A DNA stretch of 64,000 nt from a bacterium (lineage in GTDB: Bacteria > Bacillota > Clostridia > Oscillospirales > Oscillospiraceae): assembly GCA_029009095.1 (NCBI GenBank), contig JAQXJT010000013.1, positions 1-64,000 of the forward strand. The letters are read 5' to 3'. How positions within the stretch are numbered: the first letter of the stretch is position 1; the number at the start of each line of letters is the position of its first letter. Shown piece by piece: positions 33,783-43,517 of the stretch. The position numbers were made by a program, and so were the translations under genes. The notes under the pieces are model-generated. The model saw only the letters and a program-made list of their open reading frames with translations. It made no database searches and had not been told where the DNA came from.

Positions 33783-34402
33783 TGGAAGTTATCAAACCCA
33801 TGGACATCGAAAAACGCAGCTTTGAGATCATCACCGAGATCCTCGGTGAGCGGCAGCTCCCCCCGGAGAACGAGCTGGTCATCAAGCGCGTCATCCACAC
33901 CTCCGCGGACTTTGACTATGTGGACAACCTCTGCTTCTCCGAGGGCGCGGTGGCCAGGGCGCTGGAGGCGCTCCGGGGCGGCTGCGACATCGTCACCGAT
34001 ACCCAGATGGCCAGGGCCGGCATCAACAAGACCATTCTGGGCCGCCTGGGCGGACAGGTGCACTGCTTCATGTCCGATGAGGACGTGGCCAAAGAGGCCA
34101 GGGAGCGGGGCATCACCCGCGCCACCGTCTCCATGGAGCGCGCCGCGGCCCTGGACAAGCCCTGCATCTTCGCCATCGGCAACGCTCCCACGGCGCTCTT
34201 CTCTCTGGACGCCCAGATCAAGGCCGGGAAGATCCGTCCCGCGCTGATCATCGGCGTGCCGGTGGGCTTTGTGAATGTGGTGGAGAGCAAGGAAATGATC
34301 ATGGAAGCGGGCGTGCCCTACATCGTGGCCCGGGGCCGCAAGGGCGGCAGCAACGTGGCCGCCGCCATCTGCAACGCGCTGCTCTATCAGATCCAGCGCT
34401 GA
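33779..34402 (+). CDS. cbiC: cobalt-precorrin-8 methylmutase
   Basis: Moves the C-11 methyl group to C-12, giving cobyrinate. 207 aa with IEKRSFEIITEIL, RVIHTSADFDY (the His of the active site), the DTQMARAGIN segment, GNAPTAL and GVPVGFVNVVESKE. The first of two tandem ATGs (33779 and 33782) gives the ATGA overlap with cbiA and has AAAGGA six bases upstream. Confidence 0.95.
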   Translation: MMEVIKPMDIEKRSFEIITEILGERQLPPENELVIKRVIHTSADFDYVDNLCFSEGAVARALEALRGGCDIVTDTQMARAGINKTILGRLGGQVHCFMSDEDVAKEARERGITRATVSMERAAALDKPCIFAIGNAPTALFSLDAQIKAGKIRPALIIGVPVGFVNVVESKEMIMEAGVPYIVARGRKGGSNVAAAICNALLYQIQR

Positions 34403-35532
34403 TGAAAGAATTCATCATCAAGGACGGGAAGCGTCTGGCGCTGGGCTATACCACCGGCTCCTGCGCGGCGGCGGCGGCCAAGGCTGCCTGCTGGATGCTC
34501 CTGACGGGCAAGCGCAAAGAGCAGATCTCCCTGATGACCCCCAAGGGCATCCCGCTGGAGCTGGAGGTGCGGGAGATCGATATGGCCGAAGGCGCGGTGA
34601 GCTGCGCCATCGAAAAGGACAGCGGCGACGACCCGGACATCACCCGGGGGGCGCTGATCTTTGTCAAAGTGGAACCCGCCGAAGGGGAGGACGTCCTCAT
34701 CGAAGGCGGCGTGGGCGTGGGAAGGGTCACCAAGCCGGGCCTTGACCAGAGCGTGGGCAACGCGGCCATCAACTCCGTGCCCCGGCGGATGATCACGGAG
34801 AATGTCCGGGAGGTCATGGCGCTCATGGATTACCACGGCGGCATCCGCGTCACCGTCTCCGTCCCCGACGGGGAACGGCTGGCGGCCAGGACCTTTAACC
34901 CCCGGCTGGGCATCGTGGGGGGCATCTCCATTCTGGGCACCACCGGCATCGTGGAGCCCATGAGCGAGAGCGCGCTGGTGGAGACCATCCGTGTGGAGCT
35001 GCGCAGTAAGCGGGCGGCGGGGCAGGACTATGTGCTGCTGACCCCCGGCAACTACGGCTCCGACTTCATCCGCGACGGCATGGGTATCGACCCGGATTGC
35101 GCGGTGCAGGTCTCCAACTTTGTGGGGGACGCGCTGGACTACTGCCGGGAGCTGGGCTTCCAAGGCGCGCTGCTCATCGGCCACATCGGCAAGATCGTCA
35201 AGATCGGAGGCGGGATGCTCAACACCCACTCCAAGTACGGCGACTGCCGCATGGAGATCCTCGCCGCCATGGCGGGGGCCGAGGGCGTGGAGAGCGGCGT
35301 CATCGCGCAGATGCTCGAGTGCGTCTCCTGCGACGAGGCCATCCGCCTGCTTGACGAAACCGGGAAGCGGGAGCAGGTCATGGCGCGGCTCATGCGCCGG
35401 GTCGGCTTCCATTTGCAGTACCGCGCCGGGGAGAACCCGGAGCTGGGCTGCGCCACCTTTTCCAAAGTATACGGTATGCTGGGCATGACCGATAACGCCA
35501 AAACTCTTCTACAATCCATACGGGAGGAATAA
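34402..35532 (+). CDS. cbiD: cobalt-precorrin-5B C1-methyltransferase
   Basis: SAM-dependent C-1 methylation in the anaerobic pathway. 376 aa, with the N-terminal LGYTTGSCAAAAAKAA, EKDSGDDPDITRGALI, GVGRVTKPGL and GNYGSDF motifs typical of CbiD. Start and cbiC stop overlap as TGATG. Confidence 0.95.
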   Translation: MKEFIIKDGKRLALGYTTGSCAAAAAKAACWMLLTGKRKEQISLMTPKGIPLELEVREIDMAEGAVSCAIEKDSGDDPDITRGALIFVKVEPAEGEDVLIEGGVGVGRVTKPGLDQSVGNAAINSVPRRMITENVREVMALMDYHGGIRVTVSVPDGERLAARTFNPRLGIVGGISILGTTGIVEPMSESALVETIRVELRSKRAAGQDYVLLTPGNYGSDFIRDGMGIDPDCAVQVSNFVGDALDYCRELGFQGALLIGHIGKIVKIGGGMLNTHSKYGDCRMEILAAMAGAEGVESGVIAQMLECVSCDEAIRLLDETGKREQVMARLMRRVGFHLQYRAGENPELGCATFSKVYGMLGMTDNAKTLLQSIREE

Positions 35533-35535
35533 ATC

Positions 35536-36291
35536 ATGGTACATTTTGTGGGCGCCGGCTGCGGCGCGGTCGATCTCATTACGGTGCGGGGCGCGCGGCT
35601 GCTGCGGGAGGCGGATGTGGTCATCTACGCCGGTTCTCTGGTGAACCCCGATCTTCTCAAGGACTGCAAGGAAGGCTGCGAGATCTATAACAGCGCCACC
35701 ATGACGCTGGAAGAGACCCCCGCCGTGATCGTGGCGGCGGAGGCGGCCGGCAAGACCACCGTGCGCCTCCACACCGGCGACAGCAGCATCTACGGCGCCG
35801 TCCGTGAACAGTTCGACGAGCTGATCCCCCGGGGCATCGAGTTCGATGTGACCCCCGGCGTCAGCGCGTTCTGCGGGGCGGCCGCCTCTCTCAAGCAGGA
35901 GTTCACCCTGCCGGAGGTCTCCCAGACTGTGATCATCACCCGTATGGCGGGGCGCACCGCCGTGCCGGAGAAGGAGTCCATCCGCTCCCTGGCGGCCCAC
36001 CGGGCCACCATGTGCATGTATCTGAGCACCGGGCTCACCAAGGAGCTGCAGGAGCAGCTGCTGGAGGGCGGCTACCCCGGCTCCACCCCCGTGGCCGTGG
36101 TGTTCAAGGCCTCCTGGCCCGATGAGCGCATCTACCACTGCACCGTGGACACCCTCCATAAGACCGTCACCGAGAACAACCTCACCCGCACCTCCCTCAT
36201 CATCGTGGGCGACTGCATGGGCGAGGAGTACACCCGCTCCTTCCTCTATCACCCCGATTACGAGCGCGTGATCACCGAGGCGGCAAAATGA
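35536..36291 (+). CDS. cbiF: cobalt-precorrin-4 C11-methyltransferase
   Basis: Tetrapyrrole methylase-fold, SAM-dependent C-11 methylation. 251 aa; FVGAGCGAVDLITVRGARLL at the N-terminus, YAGSLVNPDLL and the LHTGDSSIYGA loop that identify CbiF/CobM. Three bases after cbiD; its stop overlaps cbiG (ATGA). Confidence 0.95.
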   Translation: MVHFVGAGCGAVDLITVRGARLLREADVVIYAGSLVNPDLLKDCKEGCEIYNSATMTLEETPAVIVAAEAAGKTTVRLHTGDSSIYGAVREQFDELIPRGIEFDVTPGVSAFCGAAASLKQEFTLPEVSQTVIITRMAGRTAVPEKESIRSLAAHRATMCMYLSTGLTKELQEQLLEGGYPGSTPVAVVFKASWPDERIYHCTVDTLHKTVTENNLTRTSLIIVGDCMGEEYTRSFLYHPDYERVITEAAK

Positions 36292-37301
36292 AACTGGCCA
36301 TCCTCGCCTTCACCCGGAACGGCTGTGACACGGCGGAGAAGATCCGCGCGTGTCTGGCGCCGGAAGCCCGCATCTACGCTCCGGAGAAGTTCGCCTCCGA
36401 CACGGTGGAGGGCTATGCCCCGCCGCTGAGCACGCTGATGGAGCCGCTTTTTGGCTGGGCGGAGCAGCTGATCTTTGTGGGCAGCTGCGGCATCGCCGTG
36501 CGCGCCATCGCGCCCTATGTCCGCAGCAAGAAGACCGACCCCGGCGTGACCGTGGTGGACGACAGGGGAGAGCATGTGATCCCCATCCTCTCCGGGCACA
36601 TCGGCGGGGCTAACGCCCTGGCGAGGACTCTGGCCGCCGCGCTGGGCGGGGAGGCAGTGCTCACCACCGCCACGGATGTGAACCACCGCTTCGCCGTGGA
36701 TGAGTGGGCGGCGGGAAAGGGGCTGACCATCCGCGGGATGAAGGCGGCCAAGGATGTGGCCGCGGCCATCCTGGAGAAGGATATCCCCATCTCCTGCGAG
36801 TTCCCCATCATCTCGGCGCTGCCCGAGGGCTGCTACGCCGGGGACAGGGGAGAGATCGGCATCCACATCGGCGTCCATGTCCGCTCCCCCTTTACCGAGA
36901 CGCTCCGCCTGGTGCCCCCCGTTGTCCAGCTGGGACTGGGCTGCCGGCGCGGCACGCCCCGGGAGAAGATCGAATTCGCCGTGGAGAGCGTGCTGGCGGA
37001 GGCGGGAGTGGACCGCGCCGCACTCTGCTGCGCCGCCAGCATCGAGCTGAAGGAGGACGAGGAGGGCCTGCTCTCCTTTGCCCGGGAGCGGGGGCTCCCC
37101 ATCCGCTTTTACTCTGCTGAGACTCTCCGCGCACTGCCCGGGGATTTCACCGTCTCGGATTTCGTCCGCTCCGTGACCGGGGTGGACTCGGTATGCGAAC
37201 GCGCCGCCATGGTGGGGGCGGACAGGCTCATTTGGAAAAAGACCGCCGTGGACGGGGTGACCGTCGCACTGGCTATAAGAAATTGGGAGGCAGAATTTTG
37301 A
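36288..37301 (+). CDS. cbiG: cobalt-precorrin-5A hydrolase
   Basis: Opens the delta-lactone ring and releases the C2 unit as acetaldehyde. 337 aa: N-terminal domain with FVGSCGIAVRAIAPYV and LSGHIGGANALAR, and a C-terminal domain with GLGCRRGTP typical of CbiG. Overlaps both neighbours by 4 bp. Confidence 0.95.
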   Translation: MKLAILAFTRNGCDTAEKIRACLAPEARIYAPEKFASDTVEGYAPPLSTLMEPLFGWAEQLIFVGSCGIAVRAIAPYVRSKKTDPGVTVVDDRGEHVIPILSGHIGGANALARTLAAALGGEAVLTTATDVNHRFAVDEWAAGKGLTIRGMKAAKDVAAAILEKDIPISCEFPIISALPEGCYAGDRGEIGIHIGVHVRSPFTETLRLVPPVVQLGLGCRRGTPREKIEFAVESVLAEAGVDRAALCCAASIELKEDEEGLLSFARERGLPIRFYSAETLRALPGDFTVSDFVRSVTGVDSVCERAAMVGADRLIWKKTAVDGVTVALAIRNWEAEF

Positions 37302-38026
37302 AGCTGTATGTGATCGGAATTGGCCCGGGGAACTATGAGAATATGACCGTGCGCGCGGATCGGGCCCTGCGCGAGAGCGATACCATCGTGGGTTACCATG
37401 TCTATACGGATCTGGTGCGGCCCATTTTCCCCGATAAGGAATACGTCACCACCGGCATGACCCGGGAGGCCGACCGCTGCCGCATGGCTCTCGAGGAGGC
37501 CAAAAAGGGCAAGACCGTATCCATGGTCTGCTCCGGCGACAGCGGCATCTACGGCATGGCGGGACTGATCTATGAGATCCGCGGCGAGGACGAGAGCGTG
37601 CCCGTGGAGGTCATCCCCGGTCTTACCGCCGCCTGCAGCGGCGGCGCGGTGCTGGGCGCTCCGCTGACCCATGACTTCGCTGTGATCAGCCTCAGCGACC
37701 GGCTGACTCCCTGGGAGAAGATCGAGAGCCGCCTGGCCAACGCGGCCGCCGCCGACCTCTCCGTGGTGCTTTATAACCCCAAGAGCAAGGGCCGCCCGGA
37801 TTATCTGGCCCGGGCCTGCGACATCCTGCTGCGCACGCTGCCGGAGGACCGCCTCTGCGGCGTGGTGCGCAACATCGGCCGGGAGGGCCAGTCCCACGAG
37901 CTGATGACTCTCCGGGAGCTGCGGGACTATGATGCGGATATGTTCTGCACCGTGTTCATCGGCAACGCCATGACCCGCCGGATCGGCAACGCCATGGTCA
38001 CGCCCAGAGGGTACAGGGATGTATAA
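37298..38026 (+). CDS. cbiH: cobalt-precorrin-3 C17-methyltransferase
   Basis: Ring-contraction and C-17 methylation step. 242-aa tetrapyrrole methylase: KLYVIGIGPGNYENMTVRA, GYHVYTDL, MVCSGDSGIYGMAG. No ATG fits the family start; TTG at 37298 overlaps the cbiG stop as TTGA and follows GGGAGG at proper spacing. A frame extending upstream would add unrelated cbiG-antiframe sequence. The 3' end overlaps the next gene by 8 bp. Confidence 0.93.
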   Translation: MKLYVIGIGPGNYENMTVRADRALRESDTIVGYHVYTDLVRPIFPDKEYVTTGMTREADRCRMALEEAKKGKTVSMVCSGDSGIYGMAGLIYEIRGEDESVPVEVIPGLTAACSGGAVLGAPLTHDFAVISLSDRLTPWEKIESRLANAAAADLSVVLYNPKSKGRPDYLARACDILLRTLPEDRLCGVVRNIGREGQSHELMTLRELRDYDADMFCTVFIGNAMTRRIGNAMVTPRGYRDV

Positions 38027-40040
38027 GATCTGTATCTTCGGCGGCACCACCGAAGGGCGGAAGCTGGTGGAATTCCTCTCCGGGCAGGAGATCGAGGTCT
38101 ATACCAGCGTGGCCACGGACTACGGCGAGACGCTGATCGCGCCCGCTGAAAATGTGACCGTCTCCGTGGCCCGGCTCACCGCCGAGGGCATGGCCGCGCT
38201 CTTCCGGGAGCAGAATTTCGACTGCGTGGTGGACGCTACCCATCCCTACGCGCCGGTGGTCACCGACAACATTCTCACTGCCTGCCGGGAGGTGGGGGTG
38301 GACTATATCCGCCTCCTCCGGGAGGAGGACCGGCTGCCGGAGAACGCCATCGTGGTGGAGAATACCCAGGGCGCGGTGGACTATCTGAGCACTTTTGAAG
38401 GCAATGTCTTTTTGAGCACGGGCAGCAAGGAGGTGGCCGCCTACAGCGCCATCCCCGGTTTTGCCCAGCGGGTCTATGTGCGGGTGCTGCCCATGGCCGA
38501 CTCTCTGGCGGCCTGCGAGCGCTGCGGGCTGCCTGCGGCCCATGTGCTGGCCATGCAGGGGCCCTTCTCTGAGGAGATGAATCTGGCCATGCTCCGGGAT
38601 ACCCACGCAGATATTCTGGTGACCAAGGACTCCGGCAGCCGGGGCGGCTTCCCCGAGAAGGCCGCCGCCGCCAGAAAGGCGGGCATCCCGCTGCTGGTGG
38701 TGGGCCGTCCCGCCCAGGTGGCGGGCAGCAGTTACGAGCAGGTGGTGGAGATCCTCACCGAGCGCTACCACCTCCGTCCCGAACAGGGCGGGAGCGTGGA
38801 GGAGCGGCCCTGCGTGGAGAAGCCTCTGGTGAGCATCGTGGGCATCGGCACCGGGAACGAGGAGGAGCGCACCGTGCGCTGCGAGCGGGTGATCCGGGAG
38901 GCTGACTGCCTCATCGGCGCCGAGAGGATGCTGCGCGCCGCCGCCCGTCCCGGCCAGCTCTGCCTTACGGCCATCGCCCCGGAGGCCATCCGGGATATGA
39001 TCCGCTCCCACCCCGAGTGCCGCCGCTTTGCGGTGGTCATGTCAGGGGATGTGGGCTTCTTCAGCGGCACCAAAAAGCTGCTGCCGCTGCTGGACCGGGA
39101 GCAGGTGGAGCTGGTGCCCGGTCTCAGCTCCATGGTGGTGCTGTGCAACCGCCTGGGCAAGTCCTACGAGGATGTGGCGGCGCTGAGCCTCCACGGCCGA
39201 GAGGGAGATGTGGTGGCCGCGCTGCGTCAGCATAAGCGGCTCTTTGTGCTGGTGGGCGGCGAGAACGGCGCCGGTGAACTCTGCCGCCGTCTGGTGGAGG
39301 CAGGCTATGGTGAAGCACAGATCTCCGTGGGCGAGCAGCTGGGCTACAGTGGGGAGCGTATCCGCTGCGGCAGCGCCGCAGAGCTGGCCAACGAGCATTT
39401 CCACTCCCTCAGCGCCGTGCTGGTGGAGCATGAGGGCGGCGCGGTGGTGACCCACGGGCTGCCCGACAGCGCCTTCGTCCGGGGCAGGCAGAGCGACGGC
39501 CGGGCTGTGCCCATGACCAAGCGGGAGATCCGCTCCGTGGCCATCTCCGCGCTGGCGCTGACCGGGGACGCCGTCTGCTGGGATATCGGCGCGGGCACCG
39601 GCTCTGTGTCCATCGAGATGGCCCTGCAGGCGCCGGCGGGCAGCGTTTACGCCGTGGAGAAAAATCCCGCGGCGCTGGAGCTGCTGGAGGAGAACGCCAA
39701 ACGCTTCCACACATCCAATCTCCATGTGGTCAGCGGCAGCGCGCCCGAGGCCTGCCGGGATCTCCCCGCCCCCAGCCATGTGTTTATCGGCGGGAGCAGC
39801 GGCAATATGGGCGAGATCCTCGCTCTGGCCCGGGAGAAGAACCCCTCCGTGCGCATCGTGGCCACTGCCATCGCGCTGGAGACCGTGAGCGAGCTTACCG
39901 CGTGCATGGGGCGCTTCGCCCACAGCCAGGTGGTGAGCATTGCCGCCGCCCAGGGCCGTGAAGCCGGGCCGTACCACCTGATGTTCGGGCAGAACCCGGT
40001 GTATGTGTTCACCTTTACCGACGGGGAGGAAGAGGAATGA
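38019..40040 (+). CDS. cbiJET: fused cobalt-precorrin-6A reductase/precorrin-7 methylase and decarboxylase (CbiJ-CbiE-CbiT)
   Basis: 673-aa trifunctional protein. Residues 1 to about 250 are CbiJ (FGGTTEGRKL, VVDATHPYAP, KDSGSRGGF), which reduces cobalt-precorrin-6A. About 268-470 are CbiE (VSIVGIGTGNEEERTV, MSGDVGFFSGTK, VPGLSSM), the C-5 methylase. About 495-673 are CbiT (MTKREIRSVAISAL, WDIGAGTGSVSIEMA, FIGGSSGN), the C-15 methylase and C-12 decarboxylase. CbiET (CobL) fusions are common; the extra CbiJ fusion joins three successive activities in one chain. Overlaps cbiH by 8 bp and cbiB by 4 bp. Confidence 0.95.
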   Translation: MYKICIFGGTTEGRKLVEFLSGQEIEVYTSVATDYGETLIAPAENVTVSVARLTAEGMAALFREQNFDCVVDATHPYAPVVTDNILTACREVGVDYIRLLREEDRLPENAIVVENTQGAVDYLSTFEGNVFLSTGSKEVAAYSAIPGFAQRVYVRVLPMADSLAACERCGLPAAHVLAMQGPFSEEMNLAMLRDTHADILVTKDSGSRGGFPEKAAAARKAGIPLLVVGRPAQVAGSSYEQVVEILTERYHLRPEQGGSVEERPCVEKPLVSIVGIGTGNEEERTVRCERVIREADCLIGAERMLRAAARPGQLCLTAIAPEAIRDMIRSHPECRRFAVVMSGDVGFFSGTKKLLPLLDREQVELVPGLSSMVVLCNRLGKSYEDVAALSLHGREGDVVAALRQHKRLFVLVGGENGAGELCRRLVEAGYGEAQISVGEQLGYSGERIRCGSAAELANEHFHSLSAVLVEHEGGAVVTHGLPDSAFVRGRQSDGRAVPMTKREIRSVAISALALTGDAVCWDIGAGTGSVSIEMALQAPAGSVYAVEKNPAALELLEENAKRFHTSNLHVVSGSAPEACRDLPAPSHVFIGGSSGNMGEILALAREKNPSVRIVATAIALETVSELTACMGRFAHSQVVSIAAAQGREAGPYHLMFGQNPVYVFTFTDGEEEE

Positions 40041-40993
40041 AGCTGCGGGCATTGGCGCTGGCGCTGGGCTTTCTGATCGATATGCTGCTGGGCGACCCCC
40101 ACAGCCTGCCCCATCCGGTGGTGGCCATTGGCAAGCTCATCGCCGCGCTGGAAAAGGCGCTGCGCCGTCTCTTTCCCGCCACTCCCGCGGGGGAGCGCTG
40201 GGCCGGAGGCGTGCTGTGGCTGCTGACGGTGAGCATCAGCGGCGGCGTGCCCTTTGCGCTGCTGTACGCCTGCGCGCAGGTCAGTCCCTGGCTGCGCCTG
40301 GCTGTGGAGAGCCTGATGTGCTGGCAGATCCTGGCGGCCCGGTCTCTCCGGGACGAGAGCATGAAGGTCTACGCGGCGCTGAAAACCGGCAATCTGGAGA
40401 AGAGCCGCTACGCCGTGTCCATGATCGTGGGACGGGATACTCAGTACCTGGACGAGCAGGGAGTGACCCGGGCCGCAGTGGAGACCGTGGCGGAGAACTG
40501 CTCCGACGGTGTGATCGCCCCGCTGTTCTTCCTGGCGCTGGGCGGCGCCCCGCTGGGCTTTTTCTACAAGGCCGTGAACACCATGGACTCCATGCTGGGC
40601 TATGTGGAGCCGCCCTATAAGGACATTGGCTTCTTTCCGGCCAAGCTGGACGATGTGTTCAACTACCTGCCCGCCCGCCTCTCCGCGCTGCTGATGTTGC
40701 TGGGCGGAGGACTGCTGGGGATGGATATGAAGGAAGGCTGGCGGATCTACCGCCGGGACCGGCATAACCACGCCAGTCCCAATTCAGCCCAGACAGAGTC
40801 CGTCTGCGCGGGACTGATGGGGCTGCGCCTGGCGGGCGACGCCGTCTACCACGGCGTCCTCCATAAAAAGCCCTATATCGGCGATGCCCGCCGGGAGATC
40901 ACGCCCGAGGACATCCCGCTGAGCTGTAAACTGATGTATGCTACCACAGTGCTGATGCTCCTGCTGTGCGGGGGCGTCCTGCTGTGGCTGTGA
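40037..40993 (+). CDS. cbiB: adenosylcobinamide-phosphate synthase
   Basis: Integral membrane enzyme joining aminopropanol (phosphate) to adenosylcobyrate. 318 aa with LGDPHSLPHPVVAIGKLI at the N-terminus, the conserved RDTQYLDEQGVTRAAVETVAEN stretch split across residues about 133-155, YKAVNTMDSM and RDRHNHASPNS. Several hydrophobic segments are present. Confidence 0.94.
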   Translation: MKLRALALALGFLIDMLLGDPHSLPHPVVAIGKLIAALEKALRRLFPATPAGERWAGGVLWLLTVSISGGVPFALLYACAQVSPWLRLAVESLMCWQILAARSLRDESMKVYAALKTGNLEKSRYAVSMIVGRDTQYLDEQGVTRAAVETVAENCSDGVIAPLFFLALGGAPLGFFYKAVNTMDSMLGYVEPPYKDIGFFPAKLDDVFNYLPARLSALLMLLGGGLLGMDMKEGWRIYRRDRHNHASPNSAQTESVCAGLMGLRLAGDAVYHGVLHKKPYIGDARREITPEDIPLSCKLMYATTVLMLLLCGGVLLWL

Positions 40994-41002
40994 GGAACAA
41001 GT

Positions 41003-42058
41003 ATGCTGTATCAAAGAGAGAACCCCCACGGCGGCGATGTTTACTCCGCGCCCGTCCGACTGGACTACTCCGCCAACATCAACCCTTACGGTACCGCCCC
41101 CGCTGTCCGTGCGGCGGTGGAGCGCTCCCTCTCCGAATTGTTCCGCTACCCTGACCCCTACTGCCGGGCACTGAAGGCGGCGGCGTCGGAGTTCGACGGT
41201 GTACCGGAGGACTGGCTGCTTTTCGGCAACGGGGCGGCGGAGCTGATCTTCTCCTGGTGCCTGGCGCTGAAACCCCGCACCGCGCTGCTGCTGGCCCCCA
41301 CCTTCTCCGAGTACCGCTCGGCGCTGGAGTCCGTGGGCTGCACGGTGAGAGAGCATATGCTCCGCGCGGAGGAGGACTTCGTCCTCACCGAGCGGCTGCT
41401 GGAGCAGATCAGGGCGGAGCGGCCGGAAGTGCTGGTGCTCTGCAACCCCAATAACCCCAGCGGCAAGACCGCGGGTCAGGGCCTGCTGGAGCAGGTCTGC
41501 GCGCTGTGCGGGGAGCTGGGGGTGCGGATGATGGTGGACGAGTGCTTTCTGGATCTGACCGAGAACGGTGAGGCCCATACGCTGAAAGGCTCCCTGCACC
41601 GCTGGCGGCATATCCTGCTGCTGCGCGCCTTTACCAAGAGCTACGGCATGGCCGGGCTCCGCCTGGGCTACTGTATCAGCGCCGACAGCGCGCTGCTGGA
41701 GGCCATGAGCGAGACAGTGCAGCCCTGGAACATCTCCGTTCCCGCCCAGTACGCGGGCGTGGCGGCGCTGGGGGAGCGTGAATTCCTCCGCCGCACCAAC
41801 GAGCTGATCCGCGCCGAGCGCGCCTATCTCAGCAGGGAGCTTGCCCGGCTGGGACTCAGGGTAGTTCCCTCGGAGACCAATTTCATCCTTTTCCACAGCG
41901 ACAGAGAGCTGAAAGGCCCCATGCTGGAGAAGGGCATTCTCATTCGAAGCTGCGCCAACTATTCCGGGCTGGGCGAGGGTTGGTACCGCATCGCCGTCAA
42001 GCTGCCGGAGGAAAACCGGGAACTCATTGCAACAATGGAGGGGATTATCCATGGCTAA
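41003..42058 (+). CDS. cobD: L-threonine-O-3-phosphate decarboxylase
   Basis: PLP enzyme producing (R)-1-aminopropan-2-ol O-phosphate for the corrinoid side chain. 351 aa, fold type I: N-terminal NPHGGDVY and LDYSANINPYG, NPNNPSG, and the PLP lysine in RAFTKSYGMAGLRLGY (about 211). It resembles histidinol-phosphate aminotransferase, but its place between cbiB and cbiP supports CobD. Named after Salmonella cobD. Confidence 0.92.
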   Translation: MLYQRENPHGGDVYSAPVRLDYSANINPYGTAPAVRAAVERSLSELFRYPDPYCRALKAAASEFDGVPEDWLLFGNGAAELIFSWCLALKPRTALLLAPTFSEYRSALESVGCTVREHMLRAEEDFVLTERLLEQIRAERPEVLVLCNPNNPSGKTAGQGLLEQVCALCGELGVRMMVDECFLDLTENGEAHTLKGSLHRWRHILLLRAFTKSYGMAGLRLGYCISADSALLEAMSETVQPWNISVPAQYAGVAALGEREFLRRTNELIRAERAYLSRELARLGLRVVPSETNFILFHSDRELKGPMLEKGILIRSCANYSGLGEGWYRIAVKLPEENRELIATMEGIIHG

Positions 42059-43511
42059 AAATATTATGATTCAGGGCACCATGTCCAACGCCGGCAAGAG
42101 CTTGCTGGTGGCGGGACTGTGCCGGGTGTTCAAGCAGGACGGCTACCGCGTGGCCCCCTTCAAAAGCCAGAACATGGCGCTCAACTCCTTTATCACCGCC
42201 GCCGGCGGCGAGATGGGCCGGGCGCAGGTGGTGCAGGCGGAGGCGGCGGGGATCGCCCCCGATGTGCGTATGAACCCCATCCTCCTGAAACCCACCACCG
42301 ATGTGGGCAGTCAGGTCATCGTCAACGGCGTGGCTCAGGGCAACATGAACGCCATGGAATACTACCGCCGCAAGCGGGAGTACGTCCCTGCCGTCATGGA
42401 GGCCTATAACTCTCTTGCCGCGGAGAACGACATCATCGTCATCGAGGGCGCCGGCAGCCCCGCGGAGATCAATCTGAAGGCCGAGGACATCGTGAACATG
42501 GGTCTCGCCGAGCTGGTGGACGCCCCTGTGCTGCTGGTGGGCGACATCGACCGGGGCGGCGTGTTTGCTCAACTCTACGGCACCGTGGCGCTGCTGGAGG
42601 AGAAGGAGCGCGCACGCATCAAGGGCACTGTGGTGAACAAATTCCGTGGCGACCGCTCCATTCTCGACCCGGGCATCGAGCAGCTGGAAAAGCTCTGCGG
42701 TGTGCCCGTGGCGGGCGTGGTGCCCTACCTCCATGTGGACATCGACGACGAGGACAGCCTCAGCGAGCGCTTCCACACCGGCTCCGAGCGGAAGGCCATC
42801 GATGTGGCCGTGATCCGTGTGCCGCGCATCTCCAACTTCACCGATATGAGCGCGCTGGAGACCTATGAAAACGTATCGCTGCGCTATGTGGAACGCCCCG
42901 AGGATCTCCACGAGCCGGATATGATCATCCTTCCCGGCACCAAGAGCACCATCGCCGACCTCCTCTGGCTCCGTCAGAGCGGCATGGAGGCGGCCATCTG
43001 CCAGCGTGAGGCCAAAGGCTGCCTGATCTTCGGCATCTGCGGCGGTTACCAGATGCTGGGCGCCAAGGTCTCCGACCCCGATCAGGTGGAGGCCGCGGGC
43101 GTCACTGAGCTGGCAGGTATGGGCCTGCTGGACATGGAGACCGTGTTCTTCGGGGACAAGGTCACCCGTCAGACCAGCGGCACCTTTGGGGAGGTGCCCG
43201 GCATCCTCTCCGGCCTCAGCGGCATGGGCTACACCGGCTATGAGATCCACATGGGCCGCTCCGGCAACGAGCAGGCCATCCGCTGCAACGGCAATGTCTA
43301 CGGCAGCTACATCCACGGCATCTTCGATGCTCCTGGCGTGGCAGACACCATTCTGAAGGCACTCTGCCGCAAAAAGGGCATCGATGAGTCCACGATCCAC
43401 AGTTTTGACCGGGAGGCCTACCGGCAGGAGCAGTACGACATCCTGGCAACCGCCGTCCGGGAGGGGCTGGACATGAACTATGTCTACCGTGTGCTGAACC
43501 GGGAGGTCTGA
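42051..43511 (+). CDS. cbiP: adenosylcobyric acid synthase
   Basis: Glutamine-dependent amidation of four carboxylates of adenosylcobyrinate a,c-diamide. 486 aa: P-loop-like QGTMSNAGKSL, FKSQNMALNS, GDIDRGGVFAQLYGT, and a C-terminal glutaminase with Cys in FGICGGYQML (about 329) and YIHGIFD. The ATG at 42051 with GGAGGGG upstream was preferred over a longer in-frame start inside cobD; the genes overlap by 8 bp. Confidence 0.95.
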   Translation: MAKNIMIQGTMSNAGKSLLVAGLCRVFKQDGYRVAPFKSQNMALNSFITAAGGEMGRAQVVQAEAAGIAPDVRMNPILLKPTTDVGSQVIVNGVAQGNMNAMEYYRRKREYVPAVMEAYNSLAAENDIIVIEGAGSPAEINLKAEDIVNMGLAELVDAPVLLVGDIDRGGVFAQLYGTVALLEEKERARIKGTVVNKFRGDRSILDPGIEQLEKLCGVPVAGVVPYLHVDIDDEDSLSERFHTGSERKAIDVAVIRVPRISNFTDMSALETYENVSLRYVERPEDLHEPDMIILPGTKSTIADLLWLRQSGMEAAICQREAKGCLIFGICGGYQMLGAKVSDPDQVEAAGVTELAGMGLLDMETVFFGDKVTRQTSGTFGEVPGILSGLSGMGYTGYEIHMGRSGNEQAIRCNGNVYGSYIHGIFDAPGVADTILKALCRKKGIDESTIHSFDREAYRQEQYDILATAVREGLDMNYVYRVLNREV

Positions 43512-43517
43512 GCGGAC

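Noticed and set aside
41003..42058. cobD read as histidinol-phosphate aminotransferase (hisC)
   Set aside because: N-terminal NPHGGDVY and its position between cbiB and cbiP fit threonine-phosphate decarboxylase; no other histidine gene is nearby.
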